From contig NZ_VFIY01000004.1 in assembly GCF_006385175.1 (NCBI RefSeq), positions 1 to 64,000 on the forward strand: 64,000 nucleotides of DNA, read 5' to 3'. The notes under the pieces are model-generated. The model had not been told where the DNA came from. It made no database searches and saw only the letters and a list, made by a program, of their open reading frames with translations. A program made the translations under genes and the position numbers. Source of the DNA: Emcibacter nanhaiensis. Lineage in GTDB: Bacteria > Pseudomonadota > Alphaproteobacteria > Sphingomonadales > Emcibacteraceae. Shown piece by piece: positions 25,389 through 34,220 of the stretch. How positions within the stretch are numbered: position 1 is the stretch's first letter; the number at the start of each line of letters is the position of its first letter.

Positions 25389-26552
25389 TCAGAACAGCGG
25401 GGATTTGCTGGCGTCCTGGACCCAGCTGTGCAGTGTCAACTGGGCGCGCCGGGGCTCCATGTTGTTGAAGCGGTCATAGGCGCGGTCGATTTCTTCCTGG
25501 CTCAGCTTGGTTTCCATGTCGCGCGCTTCCCGCGTCATCCGGTAGATGGTGAGAAAGACGCTGCGGTCGATATTGATCGCCCGGCAGGCAATGGCGAGCG
25601 CTTCCGACCCCCGGTCATAAAGGATGGAGGACATGATGTCCTTCGGAATATTGGCCAGTTTGGCAAAACCCGCCTCGAACAGGGAGACCTGCCCCTGGCT
25701 CAGCGATTTCATCAGGAAAGCCGGGCCCAGCTTGCCGGCCTTGCTCAGTTTCTCGATCAGGTTCTCTTCGGCGCTAAGTAGTCCCGCGCGTTTCTCGTCC
25801 TCAGTCTCGATTTCCCTCAGGGTGCCGCTGACGATATCGTTGATATCCTCGACCGACATGGAATGGGTATCCAGGATAATTTCTTTCAGGGAATCCGACA
25901 CCCACTGATACATCTGGGCGCAAAGTTCGCGCGGGAGATCCTCGCGGTTGATCAGCGGCGCCTGAATTTCTTCCCGGTTCCGGGACTGTTCGACCAGACC
26001 CGCCAGGGTTTCATTGTCGATATTGGCATCTTTGTTGGACAGCAGGGACACCACAACCCGGTCATTGCCGGTGGTGATCAGTTCGCGGCAGACGCCCGAG
26101 GACAAATGCTTGCGGGCGGTGATGCTGAGCTGATGCTGGATGGTCTTATGGCGGATGATCTTGATCAGGTTTTTGTCGTCAAGAAGCTTGCTCAGCATAA
26201 GAACCGGGCGCGCCACTTCAATTTCGTCATTGGCCAGCAGGATAATCAGGTCCACGGATGTGTCCATGCGGGTGGCCAGCCGTTCGGCGAGCTTCTTGCG
26301 CACTTCCATTTCCACATGATGGAAAAGAGTGCCCAGGATTTCTGTCATCAGGGAAACTTCTTTACCGGACAGGTCATCATGACGCCGTTCCAGAAGGTCT
26401 GCAATAGATTCGAAAAGCTCACTGCGTCCGGAGATTGATTTTTCGTGGGCCAGTTTGATTAGACCAGTAACTTCCCCATCGAGAGTGTTGTTAACGCTCG
26501 CCATGTTGTTTAACTCTTGTACTATATTATTTAAATCTTTAAGCCTGCCCAA
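25389..26552 (-). CDS. DUF2336 domain protein, second copy
   Basis: A 387-residue helical protein clearly related to the one at 20185. It shares the ordered blocks LIKLAHEKSISGRSELFESI, HHVEMEVRKKLAERLATRMD, ILLANDEIEVARPVL and PLINREDLPRELCAQMYQWV. DUF2336 has no assigned biochemical role. The frame starts at a TTG (26552) with GAGGA upstream; ATG at 26504 is the alternative. It is transcribed alone on the minus strand, with the c-di-GMP-controlled rod-protein gene upstream. Two copies flanking one PAS kinase and one Hpt-like protein suggest a shared signalling role. Confidence 0.85.
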   Translation of the reverse strand: MGRLKDLNNIVQELNNMASVNNTLDGEVTGLIKLAHEKSISGRSELFESIADLLERRHDDLSGKEVSLMTEILGTLFHHVEMEVRKKLAERLATRMDTSVDLIILLANDEIEVARPVLMLSKLLDDKNLIKIIRHKTIQHQLSITARKHLSSGVCRELITTGNDRVVVSLLSNKDANIDNETLAGLVEQSRNREEIQAPLINREDLPRELCAQMYQWVSDSLKEIILDTHSMSVEDINDIVSGTLREIETEDEKRAGLLSAEENLIEKLSKAGKLGPAFLMKSLSQGQVSLFEAGFAKLANIPKDIMSSILYDRGSEALAIACRAINIDRSVFLTIYRMTREARDMETKLSQEEIDRAYDRFNNMEPRRAQLTLHSWVQDASKSPLF

Positions 26553-26703
26553 GGACCATCCTCACAATTTATGCTTAATATAGCGGACAATAGTAAACAA
26601 ACCCTTGCTTATGCAATAGTTTACATCATTTTTCGAATTTGGAACAAGAGGTTGGGGGAAATACTGGAATTATTATTGTGCTACAATATGGTGATTTCAG
26701 GTT

Positions 26704-26734
26704 TGGTCCGGGTTGTTGGGATAGCAACGGACCA
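26704..26734. repeat. Hairpin downstream of the rod-protein gene
   Basis: A TGGTCCG / CGGACCA inverted repeat with an inner TTG/CAA pair lies just past the stop codon of the FlgC-like gene. No T-run follows on the minus strand, so it is a possible factor-dependent terminator or 3'-end stabiliser. Confidence 0.35.
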
Positions 26735-26741
26735 GGGCTGA

Positions 26742-27164
26742 TCAATCCTTGAACTGATCCAGGAAATCTTCTTCGATTTCGGCCAGGGTTGACAGTACCT
26801 GGGCGTTGGCCTTGTAGGCGTTGGTGGCCTTGATCATTTCCCCGACTTCGACGAATTCATTCACATTGGGGATCGCCACATAACCGTCTTCGTTGGCCAC
26901 CGGATCGTCCGGGGCATAGGCGGTGAGGCTGGCCGGATTGACCGGGATATTATAGCTCATCACCCCGCCGTATTTGTTGCTGCTTTGCTCGTGTTTCAGC
27001 GGCGTATAGGCCTTGTTGACCAGCGCGGCGGCGGAGGGGTTGGCGGCAAAAGTGCCTTTGGGGGTGGAGGTATTACGGGAATTGACAATGTTGCTGGCTG
27101 CAACATTGAGCTTTGATGTGGACGCCAGAAGTCCGGAAAGACTTGTATTGATAGCGTTGTTCAT
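26742..27164 (-). CDS. Orphan FlgC-like flagellar rod protein
   Basis: A 140-residue protein with the two ends of flagellar rod proteins. The N-terminal block is TSLSGLLASTSKLNVAASNI and the C-terminal block is DGYVAIPNVNEFVEVGEMIK followed by ATNAYKANAQVL, close to FlgC. The start at 27164 has AAGGGAA upstream. FlgC normally sits in a flgB-flgC-fliE operon and builds the proximal rod in the periplasm. Here it stands alone, with no other flagellar gene in the window. Its leader carries a c-di-GMP-I riboswitch. It may be a paralogue used in a second motility or adhesion structure. Confidence 0.82.
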   Translation of the reverse strand: MNNAINTSLSGLLASTSKLNVAASNIVNSRNTSTPKGTFAANPSAAALVNKAYTPLKHEQSSNKYGGVMSYNIPVNPASLTAYAPDDPVANEDGYVAIPNVNEFVEVGEMIKATNAYKANAQVLSTLAEIEEDFLDQFKD

Positions 27165-27169
27165 CCGTG

Positions 27170-27256
27170 TTCCCTTGGTAACTCCGCTGTCCCCTGTTCT
27201 GGGGACCGGTGGTTTTGCGTCCCGGCGTCGCCGCCGGTTTGCCGTTGTCAGGAAAA
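27170..27256 (-). ncRNA. c-di-GMP-I riboswitch (GEMM-I) in the leader of the flgC-like gene
   Basis: Read on the minus strand, the leader holds the conserved GEMM-I blocks in order: GGCAAACC (27243-27236), a 6-bp stem CCGGCG/CGCCGG capped by the GNRA tetraloop GCGA (27231-27228), GGGACGCAAA (27223-27214), a second hairpin GTCCCC/GGGGAC (27206-27189), and AGCGGAGTTACC ending at 27177. These match the Vibrio Vc2 aptamer at its ligand-contacting segments. The ribosome site AAGGGAA follows directly. A possible closing helix pairs TTCCT (in 27250-27256) with GGGAA of that site, which would hide it when ligand is bound. The switch direction is inference. Confidence 0.88.
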
Positions 27257-27348
27257 CCCCTTTTCCCTGCCTACAGAGTCGCACAGGGGGTTTAAAAATC
27301 ATTTAAGGAATAGGGTTAATTTTAGGCAATGGGAAAAGTCGTGAAAAA

Positions 27349-30300
27349 TCAGCCCTTTGCGACTTTAGCCAGGGCCCGGGCCAGGTTGAGGGAGCCCTTG
27401 AGCCGGCTTTCGATCTTGCTCCATTTGCGCACATAAACCAGTTTGTGATCGGGCCGCAGTTTGGCCACGGCGGTCTGGTTGGAAATAAAGTCGATCAGGC
27501 CTGCCGGGTTGGCGAATTTATCACCCCGGAAACTGAGGATTGCACCCTTGGGCCCGGTCTCGATCTTCTCGACCCCGGCCTCGCGGCAGTAATGCTTGAT
27601 CAGGATCACCTGGAGCAGATGCTCCACTTCCTCGGGCAGGGGGCCGAAGCGGTCAATCAGTTCCGCGCCGAAGGCGTCGATGTCCTGCTTGTCGGTGAGC
27701 TCCGCCAGCCGGCGATAGAGCGACATGCGCAGGTTCAGGTCCGGGATATATTTTTCCGGGATCAGCACGGCGGCGCCCACATTGATCTGCGGCGACCAGC
27801 TGTGGTCCTCGGCCTCGGCGGCGCCACCTTTGGCCTGGGCCACCGCTTCCTCCAGCATCTGCTGGTAGAGCTCGAGCCCCACTTCCTTGATATGGCCCGA
27901 CTGTTCCTCGCCCAGCAGGTTGCCGGCGCCGCGGATGTCCATGTCATGGCTGGCAATGGTGAAGCCGGCGCCGAGCGTATCCAGCGCCTGCAGCACCTGT
28001 AGCCGTTTTTCCGCATTGGCGGTGGGGATACGCCGCGGTGGCAGGGTCAGGTAAGCATAGGCCCTGATCTTGGAGCGGCCAACCCGGCCCCGGAGTTGAT
28101 ACAGCTGAGCCAGGCCAAACATATCGGCCCTGTGGATGATCATGGTATTGGCGGTCGGAATGTCGAGGCCGGATTCGACGATGGTGGTGCTCAGCAGCAC
28201 ATCATATTTGCCTTCATAAAAGGCATGCATGATGTCCTCGATCTCGGCTGGCGGCATCTGGCCGTGAGCGACGACGAATTTCACTTCCGGCACATGCTCT
28301 TTGAGGAAATCGGCAATTTCCCTGAGGTCGGCGATGCGCGGGCAGACATAGAAGCTCTGGCCGCCGCGGTAATGCTCCCGAAGCAGCGCTTCGCGCACCA
28401 CCAGGCTGTCCATGGGCAAAATAAAGGTGCGCACCGCGAGGCGGTCGACCGGCGGAGTGGCGATCAGGCTCAGGCCGCGCATACCACTCATGGCCATCTG
28501 CAGGGTGCGCGGGATTGGCGTCGCGGTCAGGGTCAGCACATGCACGTCCTGGCGCAGCTTTTTCAGCCGTTCTTTGTGGGCGACGCCGAAATGCTGTTCC
28601 TCGTCAATGATCAGGAGTCCCAGGTTGCGGAACTGGATATTCTTGCCGAGCAGGGCATGGGTGCCGATGACGATCTCGCAGGTGCCTTTCTGCAGCTCTT
28701 CCCGGGTCAGCTTCTGTTCCTTTGACGGCACCAGCCGCGACAGGTGGCCGATCCGGACCGGCAGGCCGCGGAATCGTTCGCTGAAATTCTTGTAATGCTG
28801 GCGGGCAAGCAGGGTGGTGGGGGCGACAATCGCCACCTGGAAACCGCTCATGGCGGCGATAAAGGCGGCGCGGAGCGCCACCTCGGTCTTGCCGAAGCCC
28901 ACATCGCCACACACCAGCCGGTCCATGGGGCGGCCGGAGCCCAGGTCGTCAATCACATCCTGGATGGCGCGCAACTGGTCGTCGGTCTCGTTATAGGGGA
29001 AGCGGGCGCAGAATTCCTCATACAGTCCCTCCGGCGGGGTGATGGTTGCGCCCTTGCGCAGCTCGCGCTCGGCGGCGAGCCTGATCAGTTCATCGGCCAT
29101 TTCCAGCAGCTTTTTCTTGAGCCGGGCCTTCTTGCCCTGCCAGGCGGTGCCGCCCAGCTTGTCGAGCTGGGCCTCGGTGCCTTCGGAGGAATAGCGGCTT
29201 AGCACCTCGATATTTTCCACCGGCACATAAAGCTTGTCGCCGCCGTGATAGGTCAGCATGACGCAGTCATGGGCCGCGCCGCCCACCTCCAGGGTCTTGA
29301 GCCCCTCATAGCGGCCGACGCCGTGATCCATATGAATGACCAGGTCGCCGGGGGTCAGCGCCGAGGCCTCGGTCAGGAAATTTTCCGCCTTGCGCGAGCG
29401 GCGCGCCTTGCGGATCAACCGGTCACCGAGGATATCCTGTTCGGCGACGATTGCCAGATCATCTGTCTCAAACCCGTGTTCCAGCGGCAGGATGATCAGG
29501 CCGAGGGCGTCCCCGGGTAATTTTTCCACATCGACCCAGTCATCCAGCAGCCGGTGCCGGCCCATATCATGGTCCTTGAGCACGCCGGACAGACGGTCGC
29601 GGGCGCCGACGCTATAGCTGGCGATCAGGACTTTCTTTTCATTCTGGATCAGCGACACCGCATGCTGGCGCAGGGCGTCATAGATATTGATGTCCCGGTT
29701 ATTGCGTTCCGGGGCGAAATCCCGGCCGATTTTGCCTTTCAGGTCCAGGTGGTCCACACCCGGCGGCGAGGCATAGGGGGAGAAGCGGTGGATGCAGTGG
29801 TCTTCGCTGAGGGCCTGCCATTCCTCCGCACCCAGATACAGCAGCGCCGGGGGCAGCGGTTTATAGACACTGGCGGTCTGGCTGCCGGCGGGGCGGCTTT
29901 TCCAGTCGCTGTGCCGGGCTTGGTAATAATCCTGCACCGCCTTGAGGCGATCATCGACCGCTTCCACGCCCAGATGGTCCAGGGTCATGGGACAGTCGGG
30001 CAGGTAATCGAACAGGGTTTCCAGCTTTTCGTGGAACAGCGGCAGCCAGTGTTCCATCCCCTGGTGCTTGCGGCCTTCAGTCACCGCATCGTAGAGCGGG
30101 TCGTCATCCAGTACGGTGCCGAATTCAGCCACATAGCGGGCGCGGAAATGACGGATCGAGGCCTCGTCCAGGAACACCTCGCTCATGGGCACCAGCGCCA
30201 CCCGCTCCACCTTGTCGCCGGAGCGCTGCGAGAGAGCGTCAAATTCCCGGATCACATCCACTTCATCGCCAAACAGGTCGATGCGGACCGGATTTTCAAA

Positions 30301-30840
30301 GCCGGGCGGGAAAATATCCACCAGCCCGCCGCGCACGGCAAAGTCGCCATGCTCCATCACCGAGCTGGCGCGGCTGTAACCGTTGAGGCTCAGGAAGGCG
30401 GTAAGCTTGTCGATATCCAGCAGGCTGCCGGGGGTGATGACAAAGGAGCTGTCCCGCATGATGCGCCGTTCCGGCAGGCGCTGGCTCGCTGCATTGACAG
30501 AGGTGAGGACCAGGATCTTTTGTCCCGCCGGTGCGCTCTCCAGCCGCGCGAGCCGGCTCAGCGTCATCATCCGTTCGGCAACGATTTCATGATTGGGCGA
30601 GACCCTGTCGTAAGGCAGGCAGTCCCAGGCCGGGAAGGTGAGGATTTCAATTTCCGGCGCAAAATAGCCGATCAGTTCCGCCATATTGGCGAGCCGGGTA
30701 TCGTCCCGGGCGATATGCAGGAAGATCTGCCGGTCGGTTTCCTCGATGGTGCGCGCCAGGAACAGCGCATCCATGCCTTCCGGCGTTTTTGCGATCAGAA
30801 GGGGCACTTCGGCGTCGATGAACTGGTCGAGGATAGTCAC
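27349..30840 (-). CDS. mfd: Transcription-repair coupling factor Mfd
   Basis: A full-length 1163-residue DNA translocase that removes stalled RNA polymerase and recruits UvrA. It has an N-terminal UvrB-like module, an RNA-polymerase-binding domain (about 470-540, GDLVIHMDHGVGRYEGLK) and a RecG-like motor with Walker A GDVGFGKTEVALRAAF and Walker B DEEQHFG. It also has the TRG-motif region QLRGRVGRSKIRAYAYL and a C-terminal autoinhibitory domain. It starts with GTG, overlapping the sdhE stop by 4 bases (GTGA). The sdhE-mfd order with divergent recG is common in alphaproteobacteria. Confidence 0.97.
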   Translation of the reverse strand: MTILDQFIDAEVPLLIAKTPEGMDALFLARTIEETDRQIFLHIARDDTRLANMAELIGYFAPEIEILTFPAWDCLPYDRVSPNHEIVAERMMTLSRLARLESAPAGQKILVLTSVNAASQRLPERRIMRDSSFVITPGSLLDIDKLTAFLSLNGYSRASSVMEHGDFAVRGGLVDIFPPGFENPVRIDLFGDEVDVIREFDALSQRSGDKVERVALVPMSEVFLDEASIRHFRARYVAEFGTVLDDDPLYDAVTEGRKHQGMEHWLPLFHEKLETLFDYLPDCPMTLDHLGVEAVDDRLKAVQDYYQARHSDWKSRPAGSQTASVYKPLPPALLYLGAEEWQALSEDHCIHRFSPYASPPGVDHLDLKGKIGRDFAPERNNRDINIYDALRQHAVSLIQNEKKVLIASYSVGARDRLSGVLKDHDMGRHRLLDDWVDVEKLPGDALGLIILPLEHGFETDDLAIVAEQDILGDRLIRKARRSRKAENFLTEASALTPGDLVIHMDHGVGRYEGLKTLEVGGAAHDCVMLTYHGGDKLYVPVENIEVLSRYSSEGTEAQLDKLGGTAWQGKKARLKKKLLEMADELIRLAAERELRKGATITPPEGLYEEFCARFPYNETDDQLRAIQDVIDDLGSGRPMDRLVCGDVGFGKTEVALRAAFIAAMSGFQVAIVAPTTLLARQHYKNFSERFRGLPVRIGHLSRLVPSKEQKLTREELQKGTCEIVIGTHALLGKNIQFRNLGLLIIDEEQHFGVAHKERLKKLRQDVHVLTLTATPIPRTLQMAMSGMRGLSLIATPPVDRLAVRTFILPMDSLVVREALLREHYRGGQSFYVCPRIADLREIADFLKEHVPEVKFVVAHGQMPPAEIEDIMHAFYEGKYDVLLSTTIVESGLDIPTANTMIIHRADMFGLAQLYQLRGRVGRSKIRAYAYLTLPPRRIPTANAEKRLQVLQALDTLGAGFTIASHDMDIRGAGNLLGEEQSGHIKEVGLELYQQMLEEAVAQAKGGAAEAEDHSWSPQINVGAAVLIPEKYIPDLNLRMSLYRRLAELTDKQDIDAFGAELIDRFGPLPEEVEHLLQVILIKHYCREAGVEKIETGPKGAILSFRGDKFANPAGLIDFISNQTAVAKLRPDHKLVYVRKWSKIESRLKGSLNLARALAKVAKG

Positions 30841-31154
30841 TTTACGATCTTGAGGTAATCCATGCCTCTGAGAAGCTGCATGATCTCGTGGTTAAGGTGC
30901 TCCGGCGGCTCCCGGTCGGAGGTGATCCAGGCCACCAGGTCGCTGTCCGCTTCGCGGAGCAGGTCTTCATAAATATCAAGCTGAGCCGCATTGAGGTCAT
31001 CAAGATGACTATCGGCGAAATTGCCCAGCAGAAGGTCAGCTTCCTTGATGCCGCGATGCCAGCTCCTGAACTTGAGGCGCTTGCGGCGGATCTCGATGCT
31101 TTCACTTTTGTCAATTTCCGGTTCGTTAAAACCCGGTGCGTCAAGTCTGCTCAT
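30837..31154 (-). CDS. sdhE: Succinate dehydrogenase assembly factor SdhE
   Basis: A 105-residue SdhE/SDH5-family protein needed to attach FAD to the SdhA flavoprotein. The conserved RGIKEAD is preceded by RRKRLKFRSWH (RGxxE motif). The middle LDIYEDLLREADSDLVAWI is the usual helical continuation. The start is the ATG at 31154; an upstream continuation of the frame for 630 codons lies opposite recG and is not coding. It is translationally coupled to mfd and divergent from recG. Confidence 0.93.
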   Translation of the reverse strand: MSRLDAPGFNEPEIDKSESIEIRRKRLKFRSWHRGIKEADLLLGNFADSHLDDLNAAQLDIYEDLLREADSDLVAWITSDREPPEHLNHEIMQLLRGMDYLKIVK

Positions 31155-31259
31155 GATCTTTTCTGTCCATTTCGGGATTCTGTTTTTGCTATCCCGCGGA
31201 GTTCGGCTATGTTTATCCTTGTCTACAGGATATCGACAGGAAAATAAAACAACAAAACC

Positions 31260-33353
31260 ATGCGTCCGGAGATTCTTTACCCCTTTTTTGCTGAAACCGT
31301 GAGCCTGCCCGGCGTGGGCGGGCGCATCGCTCAGTTGCTGGAAAAAGTGGTCGGCCGCCGGGTGCTGGATCTGTGCTGGCATTTTCCGGTCGATATCATC
31401 GACCGGCGAAACTCCCCCAAGCTGGGTGACATCCGCCATGAACAGATGGTCACGGTGGAGGTGGAAATCGGCAGCCACGACGCGCCGCCGCCGCGCACCA
31501 AACGGCCATACCGGGTCTGGTGCCATGACGATACCGCCCAGATGCAGCTGGTGTTTTTCCATGCCAAGGGCGACTATCTGCTGCGCCAGCTGCCGGAAGG
31601 CGAAAAGCGCGTGATCAGCGGTAAGGCGGAGATTTTCAATGGCCAGCTGCAGATGACCCACCCCGACTATATGGTGGCCCCGAACAAGCGCGACGAAATC
31701 CCGGCCATCGAACCGGTCTATCCGCTCACCGCCGGGATCAGCGGCCGGGTGATGGGCCGCATTGTCAGGGCGGCGCTCGAGCGCACGGTGGAACTTCCGG
31801 AATGGCTCGATCCTGCGCTGAAAAAACGCGAAGGCTGGCCCGACTGGCGCGCGGCCCTGATGGCCCTTCATCATCCGGAGGCTCCCGGCGATGTGGACCC
31901 GTCGTGCAAGACCCGCCGGCGACTGGCCTATGACGAATTCCTCGCCAACCAGTTGGCGCTGGCCCTGATCCGCCGCCAGGAAAAAAGGAAAAAAGGCCGG
32001 GCTCTCAAGACCGAAGGGCCGCTGGTTGAGAAGCTGATTGAAAAACTGCCTTACCGGCTGACCAACTCGCAACAGGAATGTATCGCCGAGATCAACACCG
32101 ATCTCGCCAGTCCCCACTCCATGATGCGCCTGCTGCAGGGCGATGTGGGCAGCGGCAAGACCGTGGTGGCGATGGTCGCCATGCTGGCGGCGGTGCAGTC
32201 GGGCGCCCAGGCGGCCCTGCTGGCGCCGACCGAGATATTGGCCCGGCAGCATTATGACAGCCTCACGGAAATGAGTGAGGGGCTGGATATCCGTATCGAA
32301 GTGCTGACCGGCCGCGACAAGGGTAAGGCGCGGGAGAGGCTGCTGGCCGATCTGGCGGCGGGGGAGATCGACATCCTGGTTGGCACCCATGCCCTGTTCC
32401 AGAAGGATGTGGTCTATCATGACCTGGCGCTGGCGGTGATTGACGAACAGCACCGCTTCGGCGTTGAGCAACGTCTGGCGGTGGCTGCCAAGGGCACGTC
32501 GGGGCAGGGCATGGACATGCTGGCGATGACGGCAACGCCGATCCCGCGCACGCTGACGCTCACCGCCTATGGCGACATGGATGTTTCGCGCCTGACGGAA
32601 AAGCCGCCGGGGCGCCTGCCGGTGGATACCCGAACCATTTCCCTTAATCGCCTTGACGAAGTGGTCCGCTCCCTCCAGCGCCCGTTGGAGGGCGGGGCAC
32701 GGATCTACTGGATCTGCCCACTGGTGGAGGAATCGGAAAAGTCGGACCTGGCAGCGGCAGAGGAGCGCTTTCGCCAGCTGGACCAGATTTTCCCGGGCCG
32801 GGTCGGGCTGGTGCACGGCAAAATGAAAGGCCCGGAAAAGGACAAGGTCATGGCCGCCTTTGCCGGCGGCGCTCTGGATGTGCTGGTCGCCACCACGGTG
32901 ATTGAAGTGGGCGTCAATGTACCGGAAGCGACCGTGATGGTGATCGAGCATGCGGAACGTTTCGGGCTGGCGCAACTGCATCAACTCCGGGGCCGGGTCG
33001 GGCGCGGCAGCGGCCAGTCGGTATGTCTGCTGCTCTATGGCCATCTTGGCAGTGAAAATGCCCGGGCGCGCATGAAGATCATGCGCGAGACCGAAGACGG
33101 GTTCCGGATTGCCGAGGAGGACCTGCGCCTGCGTGGCGCCGGCGAGTTACTTGGCACACGTCAGTCCGGCATGCCTGACTTCAAGGTGGCGTCGCTGGAA
33201 TTCCACAGCGACCTGATTCCCATGGCCCGGGATGATGCCAAACTGATTCTGCAGACCGATCGCGAGCTGAAAACTGACCGGGGGCAGGCGCTCAGGGTAT
33301 TGCTCTATCTGATGGAGCAGGATGAGGGAATCAGATACCTGAGATCAGGATGA
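31260..33353 (+). CDS. recG: ATP-dependent DNA helicase RecG
   Basis: A 697-residue branch-migrating helicase. The wedge (OB-fold) domain is near residues 50-150. Motor motifs are Walker A GDVGSGKTVVAMVAML, Walker B VIDEQHRFGVEQR, motif III MTATPIPRTL, and the TRG region QLHQLRGRVGRGSGQSV. It rescues stalled forks and processes Holliday-type junctions. It is divergent from sdhE-mfd across 105 bases. Its 3' end overlaps the convergent DUF502 gene by 9 bases. Confidence 0.97.
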   Translation: MRPEILYPFFAETVSLPGVGGRIAQLLEKVVGRRVLDLCWHFPVDIIDRRNSPKLGDIRHEQMVTVEVEIGSHDAPPPRTKRPYRVWCHDDTAQMQLVFFHAKGDYLLRQLPEGEKRVISGKAEIFNGQLQMTHPDYMVAPNKRDEIPAIEPVYPLTAGISGRVMGRIVRAALERTVELPEWLDPALKKREGWPDWRAALMALHHPEAPGDVDPSCKTRRRLAYDEFLANQLALALIRRQEKRKKGRALKTEGPLVEKLIEKLPYRLTNSQQECIAEINTDLASPHSMMRLLQGDVGSGKTVVAMVAMLAAVQSGAQAALLAPTEILARQHYDSLTEMSEGLDIRIEVLTGRDKGKARERLLADLAAGEIDILVGTHALFQKDVVYHDLALAVIDEQHRFGVEQRLAVAAKGTSGQGMDMLAMTATPIPRTLTLTAYGDMDVSRLTEKPPGRLPVDTRTISLNRLDEVVRSLQRPLEGGARIYWICPLVEESEKSDLAAAEERFRQLDQIFPGRVGLVHGKMKGPEKDKVMAAFAGGALDVLVATTVIEVGVNVPEATVMVIEHAERFGLAQLHQLRGRVGRGSGQSVCLLLYGHLGSENARARMKIMRETEDGFRIAEEDLRLRGAGELLGTRQSGMPDFKVASLEFHSDLIPMARDDAKLILQTDRELKTDRGQALRVLLYLMEQDEGIRYLRSG

Positions 33354-34127
33354 TTCTTTGTCCTCGTCCGGTTCTCCATCAGCCCATTCGGTAATGCGGG
33401 AACCGCGCACCGGGCGGGCCCGTCTTTTCAGGTCTTCGGGCTGGTCTTTGCCGTTTTGGGGGTCCACCAGTCCGGCGGAAATCACATATTTGACCCCTTC
33501 GTCGGTGGTCATGTCCAGGTAGATCAGATCCTTTTTCGGCACGAACAGCAGGAAGCCGGAGGTGGGATTCGGGGTCGTCGGCAGGAACACATTGATGATA
33601 TTGTTTTCCAGCCGTTCCTGAACCTCGCCTTTGTTTTCACTGGTGACAAAGGCGATCGCCCACAGGCCGCGACGGGGATATTCCACCAGCACCACATCCT
33701 TGAAGGAGCCGGTATTTTGCGTCACCACCGTCTCGAAAATCTGCTTTATCGTATTGTAAACACTGCGGATAATGGGCATGCGATTAAGGATGCGCTCGCC
33801 CATGCGGATCAGGGCGCGGCCAAACAGGTTCGCCGTCAGGGCGCCAAGGACGGTCAGGAACACCACCACCACAACCAGGCCAAGTCCGGGGATGCCGAAC
33901 GGCAGGTAGGTCTCCGGGTTATAGGCCTTGGGGATCAGCGGGGTGACGTTGCGGTCAATGGTGTTGATGAAGGCCCAGGCCAGATAGACGGTAATGCTGA
34001 TCGGGGCGGCAACGACCAGGCCGGTCAGGAAATAATATCTGATCCTGGACCCCAGTCCCTGTTTCGGAACCAGCGGATTGCCGTTTTCGTCGACGCTGTT
34101 TTCTTCTTCCGGCGTATTTTCAGACAT
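33345..34127 (-). CDS. DUF502 membrane protein
   Basis: A 260-residue protein with two hydrophobic segments (about 29-54, YYFLTGLVVAAPISITVYLAW, and 77-100, GLGLVVVVVFLTVLGALTAN). The family block RMPIIRSVYNTIKQIFETV and the soluble part VLVEYPRRGLWAIAFVT follow. DUF502 proteins are widespread and mostly uncharacterised inner-membrane proteins; related plant COV proteins act in vascular development. It is a single gene converging on recG, with acidic tails at both ends. No role can be assigned. Confidence 0.87.
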   Translation of the reverse strand: MSENTPEEENSVDENGNPLVPKQGLGSRIRYYFLTGLVVAAPISITVYLAWAFINTIDRNVTPLIPKAYNPETYLPFGIPGLGLVVVVVFLTVLGALTANLFGRALIRMGERILNRMPIIRSVYNTIKQIFETVVTQNTGSFKDVVLVEYPRRGLWAIAFVTSENKGEVQERLENNIINVFLPTTPNPTSGFLLFVPKKDLIYLDMTTDEGVKYVISAGLVDPQNGKDQPEDLKRRARPVRGSRITEWADGEPDEDKESS

Positions 34128-34220
34128 TTTCCAGCCCTTTGATATGCCGTTGTTCCGGCACCGTTGACTTCAATTCAGTGAATTTACTAGCTGCCGAAAA
34201 TGGCAAATATGTGTCTGTTT

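Noticed and set aside
31155-31259. SOS box before recG
   Set aside because: GTTC occurs once but the second GTTC at the required spacing is absent.
31155-33044. Long minus-strand open frame continuing upstream of sdhE, opposite recG
   Set aside because: Only the final 105 codons resemble a protein (SdhE). The rest is opposite the well-supported recG helicase.
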